Shown here: positions 58,171 through 64,000 of the stretch, piece after piece
Layout of the letters: every line of letters starts with the position of its first letter
Position numbering within the stretch: the first letter of the stretch is position 1
Translations under genes and position numbers: made by a program
The notes under the pieces: generated by a model
What the model was told of the DNA's origin: nothing
The model's input: the letters and a program-made list of their open reading frames with translations, nothing else
The model's database searches: none
NCBI GenBank assembly: GCA_963827335.1
Contig: CAWHAP010000015.1
Location: 930,001-994,000 of the forward strand
DNA length: 64,000 bases
Direction: 5' to 3'
From: DASQMT01 sp963827335
Lineage (GTDB): Bacteria; Actinomycetota; Thermoleophilia; Solirubrobacterales; Solirubrobacteraceae

Positions 58171-60015
58171 ATGAAGGCAGTCGGTAGACGTGCGCTCGCG
58201 GCCGCCGCAGCGGTCAGCGTCGTCGGGCTGGCCGGAGCAGGACCCGCTCCCGCGCAGAAGCCCGCGTCAGTGGGCGACGGCGTCAAGACCGGGCAGCTGA
58301 GCGTCCAGCTGTTCAACTACGGCACCTACATCAGCAACGGTGGCAACACCGGCCCCGTCAACCCCGTGACCGGCGTGTCCGCCGCCTGCGCGACGGCCAC
58401 CACGACCGAGTGCCGCATGGAGCGGCTCGAGCGGCTCTTCGCGTTCCTGGAGTCCAAGGGCGTGACGAGCGTCGAGCTGTTCGGACACGCCGGCTTCCCG
58501 TCCGACACCGACCTCGCCGGGCTGGCCGCGTACCGCGCGCTGCTCGACCGGTACCACCTCCACGCCGCCGGCTGGCACGGGTCGACGAACGAGGCGAACT
58601 GGGACGCCCGCGTGAACGCGGCGAAGATCCTCGGCGCCGACTACATCGGCTCCGGCGGCGTCGCCGACCCGGGCATCGCCACGTACGCGGCGGTGCTCGC
58701 GAGCGCGAACGCGCTCAACCGCCTCGGCAGGAAGTCCGTGGAGGCGGGCGTCGGGCCCGTGTACATCCACAACCACGAGCAGGAGTTCGATCGCCAGTAC
58801 GTCGACGACGGCGTGCTCAAGACCGCGTTCGACATCCTCATGGAGAACACGGATCCGCGCTACGTCGCTGCCGAGGTCGACGTCTTCTGGTCATCCGACG
58901 CCTTCGACGACGTGACGGGCACGCAGACCGCCGCGCTGATCAACAAGTGGTCGAACGACCGCGGCTACAACCGCGTCCAGATGCTCCACATCAAGGACGG
59001 GATCGACATCGCGCTGCGCAGCCCGACCGGCAGCCGCGCCGGCCAGCCGCGCGCCGTGGGCACGGGCGAGCTGGACTTCCGCCCGATCCTCGCCGCCGCG
59101 GGCAACCGCGTCCGCTACTACCACCAGGAGCAGGACGGCGGCACGCTGACCGACGCCGAGACGAGCCTCACGAACCTCAAGGGCGTGGGCGCCGCATCCG
59201 TGCCGACGATGCTCGCGCTGCCGGCGAGCTTCCCGACGGTGCCGGCCGGCGCCACGACCACCCTGCCCGTCGTGATCCAGAACACGGGCGACAAGCCGCT
59301 GACCATCACCAACCTGGCCATCGGCGGCGACGCCAACGACGGCCCGGCCGCGGCGGACTTCTCGGTCGCGGGCCAGAACTGCACCGCCGCGCCGGTCGCG
59401 CCCGGCGTGCTCGCCACCCCCACGACGGACCCGGTGCCGCGCGGGACCTGCACGGTGCAGGTCGCGTTCCGGCCGCTGCGCTCCGGCGTGACGTCGGTGG
59501 CGCGGCTGCAGGTGACGTCGGACGCCGACAACGCGACCGAGCGGGTGCTGCTCGTGGGGCGCAGCGAGCCCGGCCCCATCACGACCGACGTCCCCGTCGG
59601 CGGCGAGGTGCCGTCCACGCTGGCGCTGACCGTGCCGGGCCCGTTCTCGTTCGGGACGTTCGTCCCCGGCGTGGGCCGCAACTACGACCTGAGCCTCGGC
59701 GCCAACGTCACGAGCACGGCGGGCGACGCGACGCTCGTGATGGCCGACCGGACCGGCACGGCCGCCGGCTACCTCGTCAACGGCACGCTGCCGCTGGCGC
59801 AGCCGCTGCAGGTGCGGATGCCGACCGCCGCCGACCCCGCGCCGGCCTACGCGCCGCTGGACGCGACCCCGAGGGTGCTGCGCAGCTACGGCGGCCCGGT
59901 GGCGAACGACGCCGTCCAGGTCGACGTGCGCCAGGCCATCGGGGCGACCGAGCCGCTGCGGGCCGGCACCTACAGCAAGAGCCTCACGTTCACGTTGTCG
60001 ACCACGACGCCGTGA
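58171..60015 (+). CDS. Exported sugar-isomerase-like TIM barrel with Ig-like and WxL-like modules
   Basis: This 614-residue protein has a signal peptide ending near ALA/APAQK. Residues about 38-340 form a sugar phosphate isomerase/epimerase-type TIM barrel: VQLFNYGTYIS, VTSVELFGHAGFPSD, LHAAGWHGSTNE, PVYIHNHEQEFD, VAAEVDVFWSSD and QMLHIKDGID, whose acidic and His residues would bind a metal. Residues about 350-470 are a choice-of-anchor-D/ASPM-like beta domain (VVIQNTGDKPLTITNLAIGGD, RGTCTVQVAFRPLRSG). Residues about 475-614 are a module shared with the protein at 60969 (VGGEVPSTLALTV...AGTYSKSLTFTLS). Such a barrel is normally cytoplasmic. A strong hairpin ends the gene. Confidence 0.82.
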   Translation: MKAVGRRALAAAAAVSVVGLAGAGPAPAQKPASVGDGVKTGQLSVQLFNYGTYISNGGNTGPVNPVTGVSAACATATTTECRMERLERLFAFLESKGVTSVELFGHAGFPSDTDLAGLAAYRALLDRYHLHAAGWHGSTNEANWDARVNAAKILGADYIGSGGVADPGIATYAAVLASANALNRLGRKSVEAGVGPVYIHNHEQEFDRQYVDDGVLKTAFDILMENTDPRYVAAEVDVFWSSDAFDDVTGTQTAALINKWSNDRGYNRVQMLHIKDGIDIALRSPTGSRAGQPRAVGTGELDFRPILAAAGNRVRYYHQEQDGGTLTDAETSLTNLKGVGAASVPTMLALPASFPTVPAGATTTLPVVIQNTGDKPLTITNLAIGGDANDGPAAADFSVAGQNCTAAPVAPGVLATPTTDPVPRGTCTVQVAFRPLRSGVTSVARLQVTSDADNATERVLLVGRSEPGPITTDVPVGGEVPSTLALTVPGPFSFGTFVPGVGRNYDLSLGANVTSTAGDATLVMADRTGTAAGYLVNGTLPLAQPLQVRMPTAADPAPAYAPLDATPRVLRSYGGPVANDAVQVDVRQAIGATEPLRAGTYSKSLTFTLSTTTP

Positions 60016-60042
60016 GCTGACGCACCGCCCCTCCGGACGGGA

Positions 60043-60071
60043 GCGCGCCGGCCGCCCAGCGGCCGGCGCGC
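60043..60071 (+). terminator. 12-bp perfect stem-loop after the exported TIM-barrel gene
   Basis: GCGCGCCGGCCG-CCCAG-CGGCCGGCGCGC is a perfect 12-base-pair stem with a five-base loop, 27 bases past the stop at 60015. There is no T-run, but stability is very high. It probably ends the 58171 transcript or limits read-through to 60100. Confidence 0.6.
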
Positions 60072-60099
60072 AGGCCGTCGGAGGCCGACCGACGCACGG

Positions 60100-60972
60100 A
60101 TGACGACCCAACGGACCGCGATGCCGCTCCCCCTGCTCCTGGCGCTCGCCGTGCTCCTGACGGCCGCGCCCGCGGCGCCGGCCGACGTGCGCGGCGCCGT
60201 CGCCGGCGTCCGCGACCCGGCAGCCGGGGTCGTCGAGCTGACCGTGCTCGCCTCCGAGGGCGACAGCGTCGGGCTGCGGTCCGCCGCGGCGACGCTCGGC
60301 GGCGAGCGGCTCGCCGCCGCCCCGTTCGCCGACCCGGCGTGCCTCCCGGACGTGACCGACCCGGCCGGCTGCCCCGCGTCCGGGTCCGTGACGCTGCTCG
60401 TCGACACCACGGAGGCGCCCGACGGCCTCCGGCGGCTCGAGGTCGCCGTCGAGGACGGCGCGGGGCGCGTGACCCGTCTCGTCGACCGGCCGATCCGCGT
60501 CGCCAACGCGCCGCTCCTCCGGCAGTCGACGGTGACGCTCACGCTGGGCTCGGGCACGCCGCGGGCGGGCGTTCCGCCGGCCGGCGGCTCCGGCTCGGTC
60601 CCGACCGTGCCCGGCACGCGTGCGGGGTGCGCGCAGCCGCGGCTGACGATGCAGCTCGTCCAGCGGCCGCTGCGGTTCCGGCGCGGGATCCCCGTGCTCG
60701 TGCGCGGGCGCCGCCATCGCCTCGCGGGCCGGCTGACCTGCCGCGCCGGCGGGCGCCGGCGGCCCGCCCCGCGGGGCACCGCCGTCGAGGTCCGCCACCG
60801 CGTGCGCGGCCGCACCGTCTCCCGGCCGGTGATCCGCGTGCGGCGCGACGGCCGCCTGTCCGCCTGGATCCGGCCCGCGGGCCCGCAGACCGTCGTGTTC
60901 CGCATCCGCGCGGCGGATGGGAGCATCGTGCGCGTGCGCATCCCGATCCGCGTCGCGAGGCACCGCGCGTGA
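60100..60972 (+). CDS. Exported beta-rich protein, function unknown
   Basis: This 290-residue protein has a signal peptide (MPLPLLLALAVLLTAAPAAPA) and an N-terminal domain with Ig-like strands (VRGAVAGVRDPAAGVVELTVLAS, VTLLVDTTEAPDGLRRLEVAVEDGAGRVTRLVDRPIRVANAPL). A disordered Gly/Pro linker near 150-175 follows, then an Arg-rich C-terminal beta domain (RRHRLAGRLTCRAGGRRRPAPRGTAVEVRHRVRGRTV). One disulfide is likely between the two Cys near 80-90. Proteins with this build are common in Solirubrobacterales and unnamed. Its stop overlaps the next gene (GTGA), so the two are made together. Confidence 0.75.
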   Translation: MTTQRTAMPLPLLLALAVLLTAAPAAPADVRGAVAGVRDPAAGVVELTVLASEGDSVGLRSAAATLGGERLAAAPFADPACLPDVTDPAGCPASGSVTLLVDTTEAPDGLRRLEVAVEDGAGRVTRLVDRPIRVANAPLLRQSTVTLTLGSGTPRAGVPPAGGSGSVPTVPGTRAGCAQPRLTMQLVQRPLRFRRGIPVLVRGRRHRLAGRLTCRAGGRRRPAPRGTAVEVRHRVRGRTVSRPVIRVRRDGRLSAWIRPAGPQTVVFRIRAADGSIVRVRIPIRVARHRA

Positions 60973-61463
60973 GGCGCGCCGCCGCCGTGCTCGCCGCCGC
61001 CGCGGCCGGCGCGGCCGTGGCGCCGGCCGCCGCGCAGGACCCGGGCACCGAGGTCGGCGGCACGGTGCCGAGCCACCTCGCGCTGGGCCTGTCGGACCCG
61101 GAGGGCTTCGCGACCTTCCCCGCCGGCGCCGGCGCCTACGCGCTGACGGTCCGCGCGCGGGTCACGTCCACCGACGGGCGCGTCACGCTCAGCGCGGTGG
61201 ACGGCGACGTCGCCTCCGGCGGCCGCCTCGGCCGGCTCGCGGGGCGCGGCTCGGTCCTCGACGCGCCGCTCGAGGCGCGCGTCGGCGCCGGCCCGTTCCA
61301 GCCGCTCGACGCGGCCCTGGACCCGGTGCTCGCCGCGTTCCGCGCCCCCGTGGCCAACGCGGTCGCGACGATCCGGCTGCGGCAGCGGATCGGCGCGGGC
61401 GAGCGGCCGCGCGGGACCTACGCCAAGACGCTGCTGATCACGCTGTCCGCGGAGGCGCCGTGA
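60969..61463 (+). CDS. Small exported protein made of one WxL-like beta-sandwich module
   Basis: This 164-residue protein has a signal peptide (RRAAAVLAAAAAGAAVAPAAAQ) and a single mature domain that aligns along its whole length with the C-terminal module of the protein at 58171. Shared landmarks are VGGTVPSHLALGL versus VGGEVPSTLALTV, then FATFPAGAGAYALTVRARVTSTDGRVTLSAVD versus FGTFVPGVGRNYDLSLGANVTSTAGDATLVMAD, and RGTYAKTLLITLS versus AGTYSKSLTFTLS. The fold resembles WxL-type cell-wall modules in length and strand order, without the WxL tryptophan. It is translationally coupled to the gene before. Confidence 0.75.
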   Translation: MRRAAAVLAAAAAGAAVAPAAAQDPGTEVGGTVPSHLALGLSDPEGFATFPAGAGAYALTVRARVTSTDGRVTLSAVDGDVASGGRLGRLAGRGSVLDAPLEARVGAGPFQPLDAALDPVLAAFRAPVANAVATIRLRQRIGAGERPRGTYAKTLLITLSAEAP

Positions 61464-61489
61464 GCGCCCCCGCACGAGGAGGAAGGCCG

Positions 61490-62278
61490 ATGCACCGACG
61501 CAGGACGATCGCCGCCGTCGCGTTCGCGGCCGCGGCGGCCGCGGCGCAGCTCGCCGCCGCCGACGGGGCGGGAGCCCCACGCGCGGCGGCGGCCCAGGGC
61601 GGCCTCTCGGTGACGCCCTCGATCCTCGAGACGACGGCGCGGAGCGGCGCGTCGGCCTCGACCACGGTCACGAACACGACGGCGCGGACCCTGCGCGTGA
61701 CGGTCAAGCCACGCCCGTGGCGGCAGGCCCGCAGCGGCGCGGTCGCCGCCGACCGCACGCGCCGGCTGCGCGGCGTCGCGCTGAGCACCCGGCGCTTCAC
61801 GCTCGCACCGGGCGCGCGCCGCGACGTGTACGTGACGATGGGCCGCGTGCCCGCCGGCGGATCGCGCTTCGGCGCGCTCGACGTGGTCGGCAGGCCGGCC
61901 CCGCGGCGCACCGGCGTGAACGTCGCGTACCGGCTCGTCCCGAGCCTGCGCTTCAACCCGGCGCGCGCCGCGCGCCGCTACGCCGTGCGGGCCGGCGCGG
62001 CGCGCGTGGCCGGCCGGGCGGGCGCCCGGACGCTCAAGCTGCTGGTGCGCAACGCGGGCAACACGGTCGACCCGGTCGGCGGCAGCGTCCGCATCACGGG
62101 CGGGGGCGGCGGCCGCTCGGGCACGATCGCCGCGGTGCGCATCCTGCCCGGCAGGCTCGTGGCGCTGCGCCTGGCATCGCTGGCCGGGCTGCGCCGCGGC
62201 GCCTACACCGCGCGGGTGACGCTCACGCAGGGCGGCCGCCCCCGGCTCACGGTCGGCAAGGGCTTCCGGATCCGCTAG
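61490..62278 (+). CDS. Exported DUF916/chaperone-like beta-sandwich protein
   Basis: This 262-residue protein has a long Ala-rich signal region (RRTIAAVAFAAAAAAAQLAAADGAGAPRAAAAQ) and then GGLSVTPSILETTARSGASASTTVTNTTARTLRVTVKPRPW, the pattern of the first domain of DUF916 or periplasmic-chaperone-like proteins. RFTLAPGARRDVYVTMGRVPAGGSRFGALDVVG follows near 100, then a second beta domain (LKLLVRNAGNTVDPVGGSVRITGGGG near 183). The C-terminal transmembrane anchor found in firmicute DUF916 proteins is missing. GAGGAGG precedes the ATG. It follows the WxL-like protein by 26 bases, just as DUF916 genes accompany WxL genes. Confidence 0.75.
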   Translation: MHRRRTIAAVAFAAAAAAAQLAAADGAGAPRAAAAQGGLSVTPSILETTARSGASASTTVTNTTARTLRVTVKPRPWRQARSGAVAADRTRRLRGVALSTRRFTLAPGARRDVYVTMGRVPAGGSRFGALDVVGRPAPRRTGVNVAYRLVPSLRFNPARAARRYAVRAGAARVAGRAGARTLKLLVRNAGNTVDPVGGSVRITGGGGGRSGTIAAVRILPGRLVALRLASLAGLRRGAYTARVTLTQGGRPRLTVGKGFRIR

Positions 62279-62362
62279 CCGCGGCCTGCACATCGCGCGT
62301 CGCGCCCCGCGCGAGCGGGTATGCGCCAGATCGCCACCACTCCACTCCGGGAGAGGATCGAC

Positions 62363-63853
62363 ATGGCCAACACCCGCGCCTGGCCGGCCTACCGCACGCT
62401 CTGGGTCTGGCTGCTGCTCGGCTGGACCGTGAGCGCGGCGGACCGCGCGCTGACCGGACCCGTCGTCACCTGGATGATCGAGAACGACGTCGGCTTCCTG
62501 TCGGAGTCGTCGAAGCCGTTCGCGCTCGGCGGCCTGATCGGCGGCCTGTTCTTCGCGGGCTACATGCTCACCCAGTTCCCCGGCGGCTACCTGGGCGACC
62601 GCTACGGCCACCGCACCCTGATCGTCATCAGCCTCGTCTGGGCCGGCCTGGCCACCATGCTCAGCGGCTTCGTGACGGGGCTCGCGGTGTTCATCGCCGT
62701 GCGCGTGCTGACCGGCCTCGGCGAAGGCGCGTTCTACTCCAACGACCGCAGCCTGATCGCCGAGGAGACGCCGCCCGAGCGCCGCTCGCTCGGCATGGGC
62801 GTCGTGATCACCGGACTGGCGCTCGGCATCACCATCGCCACGGTCTTCGCGCCCGACCTGATCGACCTCGGCGGCTCCGTCTTCGCGGGGGGCGAGCAGT
62901 GGCGCATGCCGTTCATCGTGCTCGGCGCCGCGACGCTGGTCGTCGGCGTCGGCACGGCGTTCTACTTCCGCCGCCAGGAGCGCGGCCTGCCGTACCTGCG
63001 GGCGACGCTCCACCTCGGTGCCTACGCGGCGGTGTTCCTCGGCGCGGTCATGGCCGTCTACTTCGTCGGCGACGCCGCCGGGCTCTCCGACCTCTGGATC
63101 GCCGTGCTCGAGGTCGGTCTGGCGCTCGCGCTCGTCGGCTTCATCTTCCTGCGCAAGAGCGGCGAGGTCGGCCCCGTGCTGCGCTCGCGCGACCACATCC
63201 TGATCTACCTGGCGTTCATCGCCGTGCTGTGGAACCTGTGGTTCTTCTCGTTCTGGTCGGTCTCGATCGTGGCCGACGCCGCGCACTCGTCCTTCGGCCG
63301 CTCGGCGCTGATCGCCGCGTTCAACGCCGGCGCGGGCATCCTCGGCTTCCCGGCCGGCGGCTGGCTGTCCGACGCCGCAGTGGGCCGCGGGATCGCGCGC
63401 AAGACGCTGATCATCGCGTTCACCGGGCTGCAGTGCGTGCTGACGGTCGCGTTCGGGTTCGTGGTGGCGAGCGGCTCGGCGTCGGTGTGGACCATGGCCG
63501 CGCTGCTGTTCGCCGCGAGCACGTTCTTCAACGCCATGCAGCCGATCGCCCACGCCCTGCTGGCCGACCTGACCGCGCCCGAGCACATGGGCTCGGCGTT
63601 CGGGCTCAACAACCTGATCGGGGAGATCGGCGCGGTGCTCTCGCCGGCGGTCAGCGGCGCGCTGCGCGACGCCACCGGCGGATGGGAGGCGGCGATCTTC
63701 CTCGACGCCGCGCTGATCGGGATCGCCGCCCTGCTGTTCGTGTTCGTGCGCGAGCGGTCGCGGTCGGCGATGCTCGGCGCGGAGGGGCCGTCGACGGCGC
63801 CCGGACGGCGGTTCACCCGCGACGCGGCGCCGACGCGCTCGGGCGTCGGCTGA
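62363..63853 (+). CDS. MFS transporter, sugar-acid/anion-type
   Basis: This 496-residue transporter has about 12 helices. The N-terminus LWVWLLLGWTVSAADRALTGPVVTWMI is followed by motif A-like GGYLGDRYGHRTLIVISLVWAG near 73-94, and GLGEGAFYSNDRSLIAEETPPERRSLGMG near 116-144 resembles the ACS (anion:cation symporter) or glucarate-type group. The central loop holds RRQERGLPYLRATLHLGAY. It likely takes up an organic anion. GGGAGAGG precedes ATG 62363 by about seven bases. No catabolic neighbours are present to define the substrate. Confidence 0.85.
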   Translation: MANTRAWPAYRTLWVWLLLGWTVSAADRALTGPVVTWMIENDVGFLSESSKPFALGGLIGGLFFAGYMLTQFPGGYLGDRYGHRTLIVISLVWAGLATMLSGFVTGLAVFIAVRVLTGLGEGAFYSNDRSLIAEETPPERRSLGMGVVITGLALGITIATVFAPDLIDLGGSVFAGGEQWRMPFIVLGAATLVVGVGTAFYFRRQERGLPYLRATLHLGAYAAVFLGAVMAVYFVGDAAGLSDLWIAVLEVGLALALVGFIFLRKSGEVGPVLRSRDHILIYLAFIAVLWNLWFFSFWSVSIVADAAHSSFGRSALIAAFNAGAGILGFPAGGWLSDAAVGRGIARKTLIIAFTGLQCVLTVAFGFVVASGSASVWTMAALLFAASTFFNAMQPIAHALLADLTAPEHMGSAFGLNNLIGEIGAVLSPAVSGALRDATGGWEAAIFLDAALIGIAALLFVFVRERSRSAMLGAEGPSTAPGRRFTRDAAPTRSGVG

Positions 63854-63869
63854 CCGCGCGCGTGGGCGA

Positions 63870-64000
63870 TCAGGCCGGGACCCGCTCCTGGTTGTTGACG
63901 GACGCGGTCCCGGTCGGAGCGTCGTCGCCGGCGTGGCGGCGCTTGCGCGCCACCACGGCGCCGGCGGCGCCCACCCCGGCCACGACCGGGAGCGCCTTCA
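63870..64000 (-). CDS. Small membrane-anchored protein, 5' end at or beyond window edge
   Basis: The last bases read on the minus strand give KALPVVAGVGAAGAVVARKRRHAGDDAPTG, ending TASVNNQERVPA before TGA. The two bases before the Lys codon are TG, so the start codon (ATG or GTG) may be cut by one base at the window edge; it could also be the C-terminus of a longer protein. It shows one short hydrophobic helix, a basic cluster and a hydrophilic tail. It is convergent with the MFS gene. Confidence 0.5.
   Translation of the reverse strand, partial: KALPVVAGVGAAGAVVARKRRHAGDDAPTGTASVNNQERVPA

Noticed and set aside
1..64000. Mobile elements, prophage or integrated plasmid
   Set aside because: No transposase, integrase, phage structural gene, terminal repeats or attachment-site duplication at either tRNA gene was found; composition is even throughout.

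Overview
This window is very GC-rich with GC-biased third codon positions and many GTG and TTG starts. Genes are tightly packed in operons and many overlap by 4 bases. These traits, together with DUF4331, ECF sigma factors of the DGPF/YCII-linked type, a CruF carotenoid operon and secreted Arg/Ala-rich beta-sandwich proteins, suggest an actinobacterium, most likely of the Thermoleophilia (Solirubrobacterales: Solirubrobacter, Conexibacter, Baekduia or a relative). That placement is inferred from gene content; there is no rRNA in the window. I see no insertion sequence, prophage or CRISPR array. It reads as chromosomal, mostly core and metabolic DNA.

Layout. 1-4.0 kb: thiamine genes (thiO on the minus strand behind a TPP riboswitch, thiE divergent), a small membrane protein, dihydrolipoamide dehydrogenase and a DsbA-fold protein. 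4.3-6.6 kb: a MASE1-GGDEF-EAL c-di-GMP enzyme. 6.6-13.9 kb: a metal island, with a DUF4331 exported protein, a TPR protein and a NicO-type Ni/Co exporter, followed by a Fur-family regulator and a CbiM-N-Q-O type ECF importer. 13.9-16.6 kb: a four-PAS histidine kinase coupled to a single-domain response regulator. 16.6-26.0 kb: 2-oxoacid dehydrogenase E2, E1 alpha, E1 beta and a second E2, a DJ-1 protein and a divergent GlxA-type regulator, then lipB, a zinc-ribbon methyltransferase and lipA. With the E3 gene at 1.8 kb, this supplies a complete lipoylated dehydrogenase complex and its cofactor pathway.

26.0-33.5 kb: a YCII protein with its ECF sigma factor and an MFS exporter, a NarL-type two-component system divergent from an ABC-2 exporter (with a palindrome between them), and a rhomboid protease. 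33.5-45.6 kb: a D,D-carboxypeptidase, then a carotenoid block (fni, crtI, crtB, an unknown exported protein, cruF, a second CrtI/CrtD-type desaturase, a lipoprotein hydrolase, a CrtA-like monooxygenase, a PlsY-like acyltransferase and a CrtQ-like glycosyltransferase) with a ROK glucokinase inside it. No cyclase is visible, so the likely product is an acyclic, hydroxylated, possibly keto- and glycosylated carotenoid.

45.6-49.7 kb: two coupled acyl-CoA dehydrogenases, a short-chain dehydrogenase and an HDAC-like deacetylase. 49.7-53.7 kb: two tRNA-Ala genes (UGC, CGC) flanking a minus-strand operon of a HAMP-GAF-GGDEF protein, an acidic protein and a PhzF-family protein. 53.7-58.0 kb: a hydrolase, a GYD-domain protein, a second YCII/ECF-sigma pair, a methyltransferase and a VOC protein. 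58.0-62.3 kb: a cluster of four exported proteins, two of which share a C-terminal module and one of which looks like a DUF916 or chaperone-type beta-sandwich; this is my main candidate for an undescribed surface system. 62.3-64 kb: an MFS transporter and the end of a small minus-strand gene.
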